Shown: positions 1 to 9,749, counted from the stretch's first letter. The stretch: 64,000 nucleotides of DNA from Alphaproteobacteria bacterium (GCA_040220875.1 JAVJVX010000009.1:1-64000); one strand, 5' to 3'. Translations and numbers: made by a program. The notes: generated by a model from the sequence alone, not told the origin.

Positions 1-1449
1 ATGCCCATTGAGATAACGATGCCGGCGCTTTCGCCGACGATGGAGGAGGGGACTTTGGCGAAATGGCTGAAGTCCGAGGGTGATTCTGTTTCGGCCGGGG
101 ATGTTATTGCGGAGATCGAGACGGACAAGGCGACGATGGAGGTTGAGGCTGTTGACGAGGGTGTTTTGGGGAAGATTCTCGTTGCCGAGGGGACGGAAGA
201 GGTCAAGGTGAACACGGCGATTGCTCTTCTTCTCGAGGAGGGCGAGGATCGTTCTGCGCTTGAGGGGTATACGCCGAAGGCATCCGGGGCGGGTCCGTCG
301 GCCGAAGCGGCCCCGAACGGCGAATCGTCCGAGGCAAGCGCGGAAGCAGCGCCGGCCGCTCAAAAACCGGCCGAGGCGAGCCCCCTTGCCCGGCGCATGG
401 CAGCGAAGGCGGGAATTGACCTTTCCGCCGTCAAGGGGACGGGGCCGGACGGACGCATCGTCAAGGGAGACGTCGAAAAAATCCTGCACACCAAGCAGGG
501 CACGGGACAAGGCGGCGGCGCTCGCGGCGCCCGACCGCCTGCCGAAGGCGAACCGGCGACGGGTCCGGGCGGACGTATTTTCGCGAGCCCGCTTGCCCGG
601 CGCATCGCGGAAAACGAGGGCCTCGATATCGCGCGAATCGCGGGCTCAGGCCCCCACGGACGGATCATCAAGGCCGACGTGGAAACAGCCCTCGCCACGG
701 GTGCGGCCAGGGGTGGCGCTGCCGCGGCGGCGGCGGCCGATGCCGAACTCGAACCGGCCTACGATCTCGTCAAGCTGTCCAACACGCGCAAGATCATCGC
801 CAAGCGACTGAGTGAATCGAAGCGCGAAATTCCGCATTTCTACATGACGGTGGATTGCGAGACGGACAACCTGCTCGCCGCACGCAAGCGGCTCAATGCC
901 GCAAGTCCGGAGGGTGAGGGCGCTTTCAAGCTTTCGGTCAATGATTTCGTCATCAAGGCCGTGGCCGTGGCGCTCAAGCAGGTGCCGGCGGCCAATGCAG
1001 AGTTCACGGCCGAGGGTCTCAAGATGTTCAAGCGCGCCGATATCTCGGTCGCGGTGGCGGTTGAAGGCGGGCTCATCACGCCGATCATCCGGGCCGCCGA
1101 AACCAAGGGGCTCCGGCAGATCTCGGCCGAGATGCGCGACCTTGCGGGGCGCGCGCGGGAGGGCAAGCTCCAGCCCGAGGAATATCAGGGCGGCACGTTC
1201 TCGATCTCCAATCTCGGCATGTACGGGATCCGGGAGTTCGCGGCTGTCATCAACCCGCCACAGGGTGCGATCCTGGCAATTGGCGCGGGCGAAGAGCGCC
1301 CGGTGGTGCGGAATGGCGAAATTGTCATCCGGAACATGATGTCGGTGACGCTGTCCTGCGATCATCGTGTCGTGGACGGGGCTGTCGGAGCTGAATTCCT
1401 CGCGGCGTTCAGGGCGCTGATCGAGGAGCCCGTCGGCATGTTGCTATAA
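1..1449 (+). CDS. pdhC: Pyruvate dehydrogenase E2 (dihydrolipoamide acetyltransferase), with two E3-binding domains
   Basis: E2 core subunit of the cytosolic pyruvate dehydrogenase complex; it moves the acetyl group from E1 onto CoA through a swinging lipoyl arm. 482 aa. An N-terminal lipoyl domain spans about residues 2-80, with the lipoylated Lys43 in [11 protein letters not shown]. Two peripheral-subunit-binding domains follow, at about 127-162 ([19 protein letters not shown]) and 196-231 ([19 protein letters not shown]), joined by a Gly/Pro/Ala-rich linker. The acyltransferase core runs to the C-terminus and contains the active-site stretch SCDHRVVDG (His about 455). The window opens on the ATG, and the sequence starts as this family normally does ([20 protein letters not shown]), so the gene looks complete. 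E3 follows 11 bases downstream; E1 genes presumably lie upstream, outside the window. The doubled binding domain is unusual, since one copy is typical. Confidence 0.96.
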   Translation: MPIEITMPALSPTMEEGTLAKWLKSEGDSVSAGDVIAEIETDKATMEVEAVDEGVLGKILVAEGTEEVKVNTAIALLLEEGEDRSALEGYTPKASGAGPSAEAAPNGESSEASAEAAPAAQKPAEASPLARRMAAKAGIDLSAVKGTGPDGRIVKGDVEKILHTKQGTGQGGGARGARPPAEGEPATGPGGRIFASPLARRIAENEGLDIARIAGSGPHGRIIKADVETALATGAARGGAAAAAAADAELEPAYDLVKLSNTRKIIAKRLSESKREIPHFYMTVDCETDNLLAARKRLNAASPEGEGAFKLSVNDFVIKAVAVALKQVPAANAEFTAEGLKMFKRADISVAVAVEGGLITPIIRAAETKGLRQISAEMRDLAGRAREGKLQPEEYQGGTFSISNLGMYGIREFAAVINPPQGAILAIGAGEERPVVRNGEIVIRNMMSVTLSCDHRVVDGAVGAEFLAAFRALIEEPVGMLL

Positions 1450-1460
1450 GGAATCGGAAT

Positions 1461-2861
1461 ATGGCGGACACCAAATTCGACCTCATCGTCATCGGCGGCG
1501 GACCCGGCGGCTACGTCGCCGCCATCAGGGCATCCCAGCTCGGCATGAAGGCGGCGGTGGTGGAGCGCGAGCATTTGGGCGGGATCTGCCTGAACTGGGG
1601 ATGCATTCCGACCAAGGCGCTGCTCAGGACGTCGGAAGTTTATCACCTGATGAAAAATGCCGCGTCTTTCGGTCTCAAGGCCGAGAATGTCTCGATCGAC
1701 CTCAAAAAGATCGTCGAACGCTCGCGCAAGGTTGCGGGCCAGCTCAGTAACGGCGTCGGCTACCTGATGAAGAAGCACAAGGTGACGGTCATTGAGGGGG
1801 CGGGGCATCTCGCCGGACGGGGCAAGGTGGCGGTGGAGAAGGATGGCAAGGGCGTAGCCGAGCTTGAGGCCCGGCACATCATCCTTGCAACCGGCGCGCG
1901 GGCGCGCCAGCTACCGGGACTAGAGTCCGACGGCAAGTTGATCTGGACCTACAAGGAGGCGCTGGTCCCCGAAACGATGCCGAAGTCGCTGCTGGTCGTG
2001 GGCTCGGGAGCCATCGGAATCGAATTTGCCAGCTTCTATCGCGAGCTGGGCGCCGAGGTCACCGTGGTTGAGGTGCTCGACCGGATCTTGCCGGTGGAGG
2101 ATGCGGAAATTTCCGCCTTGGCCGAGAAGGCCTTTACCAGTCAGGGCATCAAGATCGTCACCGGAGCCGGCGTAAAGAGCCTCAAGAAAGGCAAGAATAA
2201 CGTCACGGCGACGATTGAAAAAGGCGGCAAGACCGAATCGCGGACAGTGGACCGGGTCATCATGGCCGTGGGCATTACCGGCAACGTCGAGAACATCGGC
2301 CTCGAGAAAACCAAGGTGAAGGTGGAAAAAGGCCATGTCGTCGTCAATGAGTGGCTGGAGACGGGCGAGCCTGGCGTCTACGCCATCGGCGATCTGGTCG
2401 GGGCGCCGTGGCTCGCTCATAAGGCCAGCCACGAAGGCGTCATCTGTGTCGAGAAAATCGCCGGGCAAAAAGGCGTGCATCCGCTCGATACCGGGAATAT
2501 CCCCGCCTGTACCTATTGCCGGCCGCAGATCGCCAGCGTCGGCCTGACCGAGACGGCGGCCCGGGAAAAGGGCCATGACGTGCGCGTCGGTCGTTTTCCC
2601 TACCAGGGGAACGGCAAGGCCATTGCGCTCGGCGAGTCCGAGGGCCTGATCAAGACCGTTTTCGACAAGAAGACCGGCGAGCTCCTCGGCGCTCATCTGA
2701 TCGGCGCCGAGGTGACGGAACTGATCCAGGGCTACGCCGTGGCGCGTACGCTGGAGACGACGGAAGCGGAACTGATCAATACCGTCTTCCCTCATCCGAC
2801 ACTATCGGAAATGATGCACGAGTCGGTCCTTGACGCCTATGGTCGCGTACTCCACATCTAA
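1461..2861 (+). CDS. lpdA: Dihydrolipoamide dehydrogenase (E3)
   Basis: FAD flavoenzyme that reoxidises the dihydrolipoyl arm of E2 and passes electrons to NAD+. 466 aa, normal length. The N-terminal FAD-binding motif is GGGPGGYVAAIRASQ, and the redox-active disulfide is Cys43/Cys48 in GGICLNWGCIPTK. The NAD-binding glycine motif VVGSGAIGIEFAS lies near residue 180. The C-terminal His445-Glu450 pair in HPTLSE belongs to the partner active site of the dimer. It lies directly behind the E2 gene, so it most likely serves the pyruvate dehydrogenase complex, although one E3 can also be shared with other 2-oxoacid dehydrogenases. Confidence 0.97.
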   Translation: MADTKFDLIVIGGGPGGYVAAIRASQLGMKAAVVEREHLGGICLNWGCIPTKALLRTSEVYHLMKNAASFGLKAENVSIDLKKIVERSRKVAGQLSNGVGYLMKKHKVTVIEGAGHLAGRGKVAVEKDGKGVAELEARHIILATGARARQLPGLESDGKLIWTYKEALVPETMPKSLLVVGSGAIGIEFASFYRELGAEVTVVEVLDRILPVEDAEISALAEKAFTSQGIKIVTGAGVKSLKKGKNNVTATIEKGGKTESRTVDRVIMAVGITGNVENIGLEKTKVKVEKGHVVVNEWLETGEPGVYAIGDLVGAPWLAHKASHEGVICVEKIAGQKGVHPLDTGNIPACTYCRPQIASVGLTETAAREKGHDVRVGRFPYQGNGKAIALGESEGLIKTVFDKKTGELLGAHLIGAEVTELIQGYAVARTLETTEAELINTVFPHPTLSEMMHESVLDAYGRVLHI

Positions 2862-2898
2862 AGGAGATGGCGGGGGCCGGCACTGAAAGGAGACCCGT

Positions 2899-3861
2899 TT
2901 GACGGACATCCAGAACATGGCGCCCGATGCCGGGCTGGAAACGGCAGGCGACACGGCGGCGCACGCGCTCCGCAAGCCGTCCTGGATTCGGGTCAAGGCG
3001 CCGGTATCGGCCGAATATAACCGCACGCGCAAGCTCATGCGCGAGTTGCGCCTGAACACGGTCTGCGAAGAGGCGGCCTGCCCAAATATCGGCGAATGCT
3101 GGGCGCAGCGTCACGCGACCGTCATGATTCTGGGCAGCGTGTGCACGCGCGCCTGTGCCTTCTGCAACGTCAAGACCGGCAAGCCCGATCTTCTCGATCC
3201 GCATGAGCCCGACCACCTGGCCGAAGCAGTCGGCCGGCTGGGCCTGGAACACGTCGTCATCACCTCCGTGGATCGCGACGATCTTCCCGATGGCGGCGCG
3301 GCGCATTTCGTCGCGTGTATCGAAAAAATACGCAAGACCTCACCGGGGACAACCATCGAAATCCTGACGCCGGATTTCCTGCGTAAGGGAGGCGCGGTGG
3401 AGGCGATCTGTGCCGCGAAGCCGGATGTCTACAATCACAACCTCGAGACCGTGCCCCGGCTGTATGCGGCCGTACGGCCGGGGGCACGTTATTTTCACTC
3501 CTTGCGCCTGCTGAGCGACGTGAAGCGGCACGACCCGTCGATCTTCACAAAATCCGGGATCATGGTGGGGCTCGGCGAAACCGCGGATGAAGTGGTGCAG
3601 GTAATGGACGATTTGCGGGCGGCCGATGTGGATTTCATTACCATCGGCCAATACCTGCAGCCGACGCCCAAACATCACGAAGTCAAACGTTTCGTTACGC
3701 CCGATGAATTTGAGGGCTATGCGCGGACCGCGCGGGGCAAGGGGTTCCTGATGGTCTCGGCCTCGCCGCTCACCCGGTCCTCCTATCATGCTGGTGATGA
3801 CTTCGAGAAACTCCGTGCGGCGCGCCAGTCGCAGCTTGCGCGGGACGGACATCCCGGTTAG
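2899..3861 (+). CDS. lipA: Lipoyl synthase
   Basis: Radical SAM enzyme that inserts two sulfurs into the octanoyl group carried by E2-type proteins, making the lipoyl cofactor used by the complex encoded just upstream. 320 aa. The auxiliary cluster cysteines are Cys56, Cys61 and Cys67 ([12 protein letters not shown]), and the radical SAM cluster cysteines are Cys82, Cys86 and Cys89 (CTRACAFC). The C-terminal RSSYHA motif carries the Ser that ligates the auxiliary cluster. The chosen start is a TTG with a good ribosome site (AAAGGAGA) about 7 bases upstream; an ATG six codons later is possible. It lies in a cluster with lpdA and ratA. lipB was not seen in the window. Confidence 0.96.
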   Translation: MTDIQNMAPDAGLETAGDTAAHALRKPSWIRVKAPVSAEYNRTRKLMRELRLNTVCEEAACPNIGECWAQRHATVMILGSVCTRACAFCNVKTGKPDLLDPHEPDHLAEAVGRLGLEHVVITSVDRDDLPDGGAAHFVACIEKIRKTSPGTTIEILTPDFLRKGGAVEAICAAKPDVYNHNLETVPRLYAAVRPGARYFHSLRLLSDVKRHDPSIFTKSGIMVGLGETADEVVQVMDDLRAADVDFITIGQYLQPTPKHHEVKRFVTPDEFEGYARTARGKGFLMVSASPLTRSSYHAGDDFEKLRAARQSQLARDGHPG

Positions 3862-3869
3862 GGGGAACT

Positions 3870-4325
3870 GTGCCGTCTCATCAGGAAACCCGCGTTCTGC
3901 TTTATAGTCCCGAGGAACTTTTCGACCTCGTCGCCGATATCGACAGGTACCAAGAATTCCTGCCCTGGTGCATCGCCTCTCGCGTCCACAAGCGCGACGG
4001 GGATGAGCTGCGCGCCGATCTTGTGATCGGTTTCAAGATGCTCCGAGAAACCTACACCTCACGCGTCATCCTCGACCGGCCCCATACAATTGACGTCGAT
4101 TACATCAAGGGGCCGTTCCGCCATCTCGACAATCACTGGCGGTTCGAACCCGAAACGCTTAGTTCGGGCGTCCCGGCCTGCCGGGTGTTTTTCCGCGTCG
4201 ATTTCGAATTTGGCCCGGCCCTGTTGCGCCGGGTGATGGAGCCCCTCTTCCACGAGGCGGTGCGTCGCATGGTGCATGCGTTCGAGACCCGCGCGGAGGA
4301 GTTGTACGGCAAGCGCGCGGCCTGA
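3870..4325 (+). CDS. RatA/COQ10-family START-domain protein
   Basis: 151 aa, GTG start 8 bases after the lipA stop, preceded by a GGGGGAA ribosome site. It opens with MPSHQETRVLLYSPEELFDL and contains DIDRYQEFLPWC, the signature of the polyketide-cyclase/START family that includes E. coli RatA and the mitochondrial coenzyme Q-binding protein COQ10. Members have a hydrophobic pocket and, in alphaproteobacteria, are more plausibly involved in ubiquinone handling than in toxicity. That is inference; the sequence shows only the family. Position after lipA is conserved in many alphaproteobacteria. It converges with the pncC-like gene, whose stop is 27 bases away. Confidence 0.88.
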   Translation: MPSHQETRVLLYSPEELFDLVADIDRYQEFLPWCIASRVHKRDGDELRADLVIGFKMLRETYTSRVILDRPHTIDVDYIKGPFRHLDNHWRFEPETLSSGVPACRVFFRVDFEFGPALLRRVMEPLFHEAVRRMVHAFETRAEELYGKRAA

Positions 4326-4352
4326 GTGGCGCCGCCTGCGCGGCCCGCCCGG

Positions 4353-4850
4353 TTATGGGAGAAATTCGAGTTGCGAGAGAGCGAGGTTCATCGCCGCCAG
4401 CACCGATAGCCGGCGCACCCCCGCGCGGTCGCCGGCAAAACGATGTTCGCGTACCACGGTTTTGAGTCCGCGCCCGGCGGAGGCGATGTAAACCAGACCC
4501 ACGGGCTTCTCCATCGTGCCGCCCCCCGGACCCGCGACGCCGGTCACAGCGACACTGATTTCCGCGCGGGCGTTGCCAAGAGCACCATCGGCCATGGCGG
4601 TCGCGACTTCGGCACTGACGGCCCCGCGCAGGCGCAGCAAACTCTCCGGCACGTCCAGCAATTCCTGCTTCGCAACATTCGTGTAGGTCACGAAGCCGCG
4701 CTCGACCACGTCGCTCGAGCCCGCAATCTCGGTCAGGAGGCCGGCAATCAGTCCGCCGGTGCATGATTCGGCAGTCACGATCATGGCATTCCGGCGCCGG
4801 AAACTCTCCAGAAGATGGGTGGCAAGCGCCAGACTGTCGGCGTCAAACAT
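4353..4850 (-). CDS. pncC: CinA C-terminal-domain amidase (nicotinamide-nucleotide amidase)
   Basis: 165 aa, the single-domain (PncC) form of the CinA family, which deamidates nicotinamide mononucleotide to nicotinate mononucleotide in pyridine-nucleotide salvage. The active-site stretch TAESCTGG is at residues 26-33, followed by the conserved VTGVAGPGGG loop near residue 105. It is not a truncated CinA: the length and start match the stand-alone amidases. Its start overlaps the end of pgpA by 8 bases, so it is the last gene of the minus-strand unit ispDF-pgpA-pncC. Confidence 0.92.
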   Translation of the reverse strand: MFDADSLALATHLLESFRRRNAMIVTAESCTGGLIAGLLTEIAGSSDVVERGFVTYTNVAKQELLDVPESLLRLRGAVSAEVATAMADGALGNARAEISVAVTGVAGPGGGTMEKPVGLVYIASAGRGLKTVVREHRFAGDRAGVRRLSVLAAMNLALSQLEFLP

Positions 4851-5346
4851 AGTGAAGCCCTATGCTGATCGCCAGAAACCCGAGGCTGGCATAAAGCCCG
4901 GCCACCACGTCATCGGCCATGATCGCAAAGGCCGGAGGCAGGGCGCTTTCCAGATGGCGGATGGGCCAGGGCTTCCAGATATCGAACAGGCGGAACAATA
5001 CGAATGCGAGAAGATAGGCTGTCGGATTGAGCGGCACCGCGAGGAGCACCATCCATTGTCCTGCGACCTCGTCGATGACGACCAGGCCGGGATCGTGGCT
5101 CGCGCCATCCTTGACCTGGGACAGGACGACGAAGCAGGCCCACCAGCCGAGAAAGAAGGCGAGGACGGTTGCGATCCAAAGGCCCACAAGGCCGAACTGC
5201 TCGACAATTACCCAGGCGCAGGGGAGCGCGGCCGCCGCCCCCCACGTGCCCGGCATCCTTGGCATCAGTCCGGCGCCGAACCATGTCACGATAAGGCTTA
5301 TCGGATGGGTGAAGGGGAGATTCCAGGGCAGGTCGAGACGGGACAT
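4843..5346 (-). CDS. pgpA: Phosphatidylglycerophosphatase A
   Basis: Inner-membrane phosphatase that converts phosphatidylglycerophosphate to phosphatidylglycerol. 167 aa with several hydrophobic segments. The PgpA signatures are present: MPGTWG near the N-terminus, DPGLVVIDEVAGQW in the middle, FRLFDIWKPWPI, and the C-terminal ADDVVAG. The start lies 5 bases after the ispDF stop, and the end overlaps pncC by 8 bases, indicating translational coupling in one operon. Confidence 0.95.
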   Translation of the reverse strand: MSRLDLPWNLPFTHPISLIVTWFGAGLMPRMPGTWGAAAALPCAWVIVEQFGLVGLWIATVLAFFLGWWACFVVLSQVKDGASHDPGLVVIDEVAGQWMVLLAVPLNPTAYLLAFVLFRLFDIWKPWPIRHLESALPPAFAIMADDVVAGLYASLGFLAISIGLHYV

Positions 5347-5351
5347 GAGCC

Positions 5352-6533
5352 TTACCCGGTTCGGTTGGTGCGAGGCAGGCGCACCGTCGCGACCGCCTGG
5401 GCGGCGATGCCTTCTCCTCGTCCGGTAAAGCCGAGCCCTTCTGTCGTGGTCGCCTTTATGCCCACCTGGTCCGGGGCGATGGCCAGGATTTCGGCCACGC
5501 GGCGTGTCATGGCGGCCCGGTGGGGGCCGATCCTGGGCGCCTCACAGATCAGCGTCAGGTCGAGCCCGGTGATCTCGCCGCCCCGCGCGCGCACCAGTTC
5601 GGCTGCGTGCGCGAGGAAGCGATCCGAGGATGCGTCGCGCCAGGCCTCGTCCGACGGCGGGAAATGGTCGCCGATATCGCCGGCCGCGATCGCCCCGAGA
5701 AGCGCGTCTGTCGCCGCGTGCAGCCCGGCATCGGCATCCGAATGGCCCTTGAGGCCGGCGCTATGGGCAATCCGGATTCCGCAAAGCCAGACATGGTCGC
5801 CCGTCTCGAACCGGTGCACGTCGAACCCCTGGCCGGTGCGATAGACCCAGTCCCTTTCGCACATGCGTCGCGCGCGGTCGAAATCGTCGGTCGTCGTCAC
5901 CTTGAAATTATCCTCGCTGCCGGGGACCAGCTTTACCGTGAGGCCGGCCGCCTCGGCAATGGCCGCATCATCGGTGAAATCCGAGCGGCCACTCGCGCGA
6001 GCCGCTTCGTGGGCCGCCATCAGGGCTACGAAGCGGAAACCCTGCGGCGTCTGGGCACGCCAGAGCCCGGCCCGCGCCACCGTCTCCGCACTCGTCTCTC
6101 CGGACGAATCCGCGCGTTTTAGCGTATCGGCGACGGGAAGCGCGGCCAGGGCGCCGTCGGCCGTCTCCAGCCCGGCGATGACCCGGGAGATCAAAGCCTC
6201 GTCGACGAACGGGCGGGCCGCATCGTGGATCAGAACCGCGTCCGGATTATGGGAAGTCAGATGAATAAGCCCGTTCCGTACGGATTCCTGTCTTGTCGCG
6301 CCGCCGACGGCCGGGGGCAGCAGATCCAGCCCTGCGCAAGCCGTCTCGTAGAGAACCCGGTCATCGGGGTGGATGACGACGGCGACGCCGGCGATTTCGG
6401 GATGGGATTTCAGACGTGCGGCCGACCAGGCCAGGACGGGCCTGCCGCCGAGGTCGAGATACTGCTTGGGCGTCTCGTGGCCGAGGCGCGCGCCACGGCC
6501 GGCCGCCACGATCAGTGCATAAACCCCCGTCAT
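5352..6533 (-). CDS. ispDF: Bifunctional IspD/IspF (MEP isoprenoid pathway)
   Basis: Fusion of 2-C-methyl-D-erythritol 4-phosphate cytidylyltransferase (N-terminal) and 2-C-methyl-D-erythritol 2,4-cyclodiphosphate synthase (C-terminal), two nonconsecutive steps of the MEP pathway. 393 aa. IspD motifs: ALIVAAGRGARLG at the N-terminus, TPKQYLDLGG, and HDAARPFV. IspF begins at about residue 235 with GQGFDVHRF (the metal-binding Asp-x-His) and GHSDADAGLHAATDALLGA. The frame stays open to 6842, but homology begins at the ATG at 6533 (MTGVYALIVAAGRG), so the longer version is rejected. The fusion is common in alphaproteobacteria. pgpA follows after 5 bases. Confidence 0.96.
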   Translation of the reverse strand: MTGVYALIVAAGRGARLGHETPKQYLDLGGRPVLAWSAARLKSHPEIAGVAVVIHPDDRVLYETACAGLDLLPPAVGGATRQESVRNGLIHLTSHNPDAVLIHDAARPFVDEALISRVIAGLETADGALAALPVADTLKRADSSGETSAETVARAGLWRAQTPQGFRFVALMAAHEAARASGRSDFTDDAAIAEAAGLTVKLVPGSEDNFKVTTTDDFDRARRMCERDWVYRTGQGFDVHRFETGDHVWLCGIRIAHSAGLKGHSDADAGLHAATDALLGAIAAGDIGDHFPPSDEAWRDASSDRFLAHAAELVRARGGEITGLDLTLICEAPRIGPHRAAMTRRVAEILAIAPDQVGIKATTTEGLGFTGRGEGIAAQAVATVRLPRTNRTG

Positions 6534-6709
6534 GCCACCAGCGCCAGGTTGCCGGGCCGCTTCGGTACCGGCTTTTGGGCGGGACTCCCGCCGTGAAGGT
6601 TGAATTCGGGCAAAAACATGCGTCCTTTTACGCGATCGGCACGGATTTCGATATATGCTACCCGCCGTTGCGGACCTTGTTGTTGCGAACCTTGGGGAGG
6701 GAAAGGGGC

Positions 6710-7534
6710 ATGAGTCATCTGCTGCTGGCGGCCTGCGCCATCCTGTCCCTGGTCCCCGCCGGGCTGCGCGCCCATTGGGGCGAGGGGACACGCAATTCCG
6801 TCTTTTGGGCTCTGGCTTTGGTTGCCGTGGCCGGTCCCGCAAGCTATCTGGCCGCGGGGTTGAGCGGGCCGGCCGGCGTATGGCACGCAGGGCCGGCGGG
6901 CTCCCTCTGGGTAACCGTCACCTGGGCGGCGATCCTGTATCTGTTCCTGTCGCTGGTATCGGCCGGTGCCCATCGGCTGGCGGCCCTGGTCTATCCTTAT
7001 CTCGCAGTCCTGGCCCTCCTGGCGCTGCTCACGGAATTCCTGCCGAGCAGCGCACCGGAGGCGCGCCCCGTGGGCGCCGTGCTGGGCGATCCATGGCTGC
7101 TGTTTCACGTCGTGGTCTCGGTCGTGACCTACGGGCTGCTTACGCTGGCGGCGGTGAGCGCTCTTGCAGTAATAATTCAAGAAAGATCACTAAAATCCAG
7201 AAAAAAAAGTAAAATATCGGATATTCTTCCCGCGGCACGAACCGCGGAAACCCTGCAGATCGGGTTGCTGGCCGCTGCCGGGGTAGTGCTTCTCCTCGGG
7301 CTCGCGACAGGCATGGCGGTAGAGTTCAGGAGCTCGGGTCAGCTCCTTGTCCTTGACCACAAGACCCTCCTGGTTCTCCTCTCGTTCCTGGCCATCGCCA
7401 TTCTTCTCGCCATCCACTGGCAAAGCGGGATGCGGGGCCGGCAGGCGGCACGATGGATTCTGGTCGCCTATTTGCTGCTGAGCCTGGCTTTTCCCGGAGT
7501 CAAGTTCATCAGCTATGTGTTGCTCGGCCGGTGA
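6710..7534 (+). CDS. CcsA/YpjD-type cytochrome c assembly-family membrane protein
   Basis: 274 aa, about eight hydrophobic segments. It resembles the CcsA/YpjD branch of the heme-handling cytochrome c assembly family: an early transmembrane pair, LLFHVVVSVVTYGLLTLA (matching the family's HV..s...Y), and a C-terminal LLVLDHKTLLVLLSF followed by two more helices. The classic WWD heme motif is not obvious, as usual for YpjD-type members, so heme binding is unproven. The start is the ATG preceded by GGGAAAGGGG; the open frame extends further upstream without homology. It is divergent from ispDF. A short stretch at 7167-7227, coding for a basic loop (ERSLKSRKKSKISD), is unusually A-rich compared with the rest. 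Confidence 0.75.
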   Translation: MSHLLLAACAILSLVPAGLRAHWGEGTRNSVFWALALVAVAGPASYLAAGLSGPAGVWHAGPAGSLWVTVTWAAILYLFLSLVSAGAHRLAALVYPYLAVLALLALLTEFLPSSAPEARPVGAVLGDPWLLFHVVVSVVTYGLLTLAAVSALAVIIQERSLKSRKKSKISDILPAARTAETLQIGLLAAAGVVLLLGLATGMAVEFRSSGQLLVLDHKTLLVLLSFLAIAILLAIHWQSGMRGRQAARWILVAYLLLSLAFPGVKFISYVLLGR

Positions 7535-7624
7535 CGGGGCGGGCTTGCCAGGCTTGAGCCTGACGCCTAATGTGCCCGGAAAATGAGCATTGGGCGGTAT
7601 TGCCTAAAGATCGAGCAAAATTTC

Positions 7625-8626
7625 ATGACGAGCTTGCTGCGCCCCATCTCCGTCGGTCCCGTGACGCTGGAAAACAACGTGGTTCTGGCGCCCATGTCGG
7701 GCGTGTCGGACATGCCGTTCCGCCGTCTGGTCAAGGGCTTTGGTGCCGGCCTCGTGATATCCGAGATGATCGCGAGCGAGGCCATGATCCGGGCGACCCG
7801 GCGGTCGATGAAAATGGCGGACAATTGCGCCGACGAGTTTCCGATGGCGGTGCAGCTTGCCGGGTGCGAGGCTCGCGTCATGGCGGAGGCGGCCAGGCTC
7901 AACGTGGACCGGGGTGCCGCCATCATCGACATAAACATGGGGTGTCCCGTCAAGAAGGTGGTGAATGGCGAGGCCGGCTCCGCCTTGATGAAGGACGAGG
8001 TATTGGCCGGACGCATCCTGGAGGCGACGGTGAGCGCGGTGGATGTGCCTGTGACGCTGAAAATGCGGACGGGCTGGAATCAGCAAAACCGCAACGCGCC
8101 GCGCCTGGCGAAAATCGCCGAGGAGGCCGGGATCCAGATGATCACGGTCCATGGCCGCACGCGGTGCCAGCTTTATAACGGTCAGGCCGACTGGGATTTC
8201 ATCCGCGAGGTGGCGGAGTCGGTGCGCATCCCGGTTCTCGCCAACGGGGATGTGGTGACGGTGGACCACGCAGCCGAGATTCTGCGCCGTTCCGGCGCCC
8301 AGGGCGTCATGGTTGGGCGGGGAAGCTATGGCCGGCCATGGTTCCTTGGCCAGGTTATCCGCTTCCTGGCCGACGGCACGCGCCTGCCCGATCCGGCGCC
8401 GGAGGTGCGCGGCAGGATCCTTCTCGAACATTACGATGCCTTACTCTCTCACTATGGCGAAGAGGCGGGCGTCAGGATCGCGCGCAAGCATGTTGGCTGG
8501 TATTCGAAAGGGCTGCCGGGGTCGGCCGAATTCCGCTCGGCCGTCAACCGTCTGGCCGAGCCGGCCGAGGTACGCGATATGATCACGGCATTCTTTACCC
8601 GGCGCGATCTTGGCATGGCGGCCTGA
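7625..8626 (+). CDS. dusB: tRNA-dihydrouridine synthase B (NifR3)
   Basis: FMN enzyme that reduces specific uridines in the tRNA D-loop. 333 aa from this start. It begins with the typical VVLAPMSGVSDMPFRRL, carries the catalytic Cys in DINMGCPVKKV, and has the FMN phosphate-binding stretch VMVGRGSYGRPWFLGQ. An ATG at 7583 would add 14 residues; 7625 is preferred because the family starts there and a GAG ribosome site sits at good spacing. A 6-bp palindrome with a 2-base gap at 7549-7562 separates it from the gene upstream. It heads the dusB-ntrB-ntrC group, the classic nifR3-ntrBC arrangement. Confidence 0.95.
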   Translation: MTSLLRPISVGPVTLENNVVLAPMSGVSDMPFRRLVKGFGAGLVISEMIASEAMIRATRRSMKMADNCADEFPMAVQLAGCEARVMAEAARLNVDRGAAIIDINMGCPVKKVVNGEAGSALMKDEVLAGRILEATVSAVDVPVTLKMRTGWNQQNRNAPRLAKIAEEAGIQMITVHGRTRCQLYNGQADWDFIREVAESVRIPVLANGDVVTVDHAAEILRRSGAQGVMVGRGSYGRPWFLGQVIRFLADGTRLPDPAPEVRGRILLEHYDALLSHYGEEAGVRIARKHVGWYSKGLPGSAEFRSAVNRLAEPAEVRDMITAFFTRRDLGMAA

Positions 8627-8630
8627 CATT

Positions 8631-9749
8631 ATGGCGAAGGTGGAGCGTCTCCCGCCGCGCGTGCCGGCGCTGAATGCGGATGCCATCCTTCAGGCGCTGC
8701 CCGATGCGGTGCTTGTGCTGGACCGCGAAGATCGGATCGTATACGCGAACAGCGCGGCCGAGCAGCTCCTGCAAATGGGGCTAGCTCACCTTCGGAACCG
8801 TCCTCTGTCCGAGTTCCTGGCGGAAGATCACCCGGTCTTCAGCCTCGCCGGGCAGGTGCGCGAATCCGGGGGCAGCGCGGCGGAACACGGGTTGCATCTG
8901 GTCTCGCCGAAAATCGGCTCGCACGAAGTCTCGCTCCAGCTTTCGGCCCTCGACGATCGGTCGGGGCATGTCTCGGTGACGATCCATGAACTCACGCTTG
9001 CCCAGCAGATCGACCGCCGCCTCCTGTACAAGGGGGCGGCACGCTCCATGACGGCGATGGCTGCCGTGCTTGCGCATGAGGTCAAGAACCCCCTGTCGGG
9101 GATCCGCGGCGCGGCCCAGTTGCTGGAGACGGAGGCGGATCCGGCCGGGCGCGAGTTGACCCGGCTGATCTGTGACGAGACCGACCGGATCTGTGCGCTT
9201 GTCGACCGGATGGAAGGCTTCGGCGACCAGCGCGTGCTGCCAGCCGATCCGGTCAACTTGCATGAGGTCCTCGATCACGTGCAGCGTCTTGCGCGCGCGG
9301 GGTTTGCGCGGCACGCGACCTTGTCGCTCTCCTATGATCCCTCGCTGCCCCCGGCGCGCGGCAATCGCGATCAGCTCGTGCAGGTATGCCTTAACCTGGT
9401 CAAGAATGCAGCCGAGGCGCTTCCGGCCACCGGGGGCGAAATCATCCTGTCGACGGCCTACCGTCATGGGCTGAGCGTTTCCGTCGGGGGCGGGACAGCG
9501 CGGATTGCCCTGCCGCTGATTATCGAGATTCAGGACAACGGTCCGGGCATTCCCGATGACCTGAAGAGCCAGCTCTTTGACCCGTTCGTGACGACCAAGG
9601 CCAGCGGCGCCGGGCTCGGGCTGGCGCTGTCGGCCAAGATCGTCGACGACCATGGGGGCATTCTCGAATGCGAGAGCGCACCCAGACGCACGATCTTCCG
9701 GGTGATGCTGCCGGTCTATCAGGGCGCCGCGGTGCGAGAGCAGATATGA
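8631..9749 (+). CDS. ntrB: Nitrogen regulation sensor kinase NtrB (GlnL)
   Basis: Cytosolic histidine kinase/phosphatase that controls NtrC in response to PII. 372 aa. N-terminal PAS domain (about 20-125, [20 protein letters not shown]), then the phospho-acceptor helix with His149 in [20 protein letters not shown], then an HATPase domain with N-box and [16 protein letters not shown]. The ATG lies 4 bases after the dusB stop; a TTG at 8610 overlapping dusB is less likely. The last bases overlap ntrC (ATGA), so the pair is translationally coupled. Confidence 0.95.
   Translation: MAKVERLPPRVPALNADAILQALPDAVLVLDREDRIVYANSAAEQLLQMGLAHLRNRPLSEFLAEDHPVFSLAGQVRESGGSAAEHGLHLVSPKIGSHEVSLQLSALDDRSGHVSVTIHELTLAQQIDRRLLYKGAARSMTAMAAVLAHEVKNPLSGIRGAAQLLETEADPAGRELTRLICDETDRICALVDRMEGFGDQRVLPADPVNLHEVLDHVQRLARAGFARHATLSLSYDPSLPPARGNRDQLVQVCLNLVKNAAEALPATGGEIILSTAYRHGLSVSVGGGTARIALPLIIEIQDNGPGIPDDLKSQLFDPFVTTKASGAGLGLALSAKIVDDHGGILECESAPRRTIFRVMLPVYQGAAVREQI

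Noticed and set aside
4353-4850. Truncated CinA
   Set aside because: The single-domain amidase form is common and complete; no remnant of the N-terminal domain lies upstream.
6534-6842. N-terminal extension of ispDF
   Set aside because: Arg/Pro-rich, no homology with IspD; the ATG at 6533 gives the normal start.
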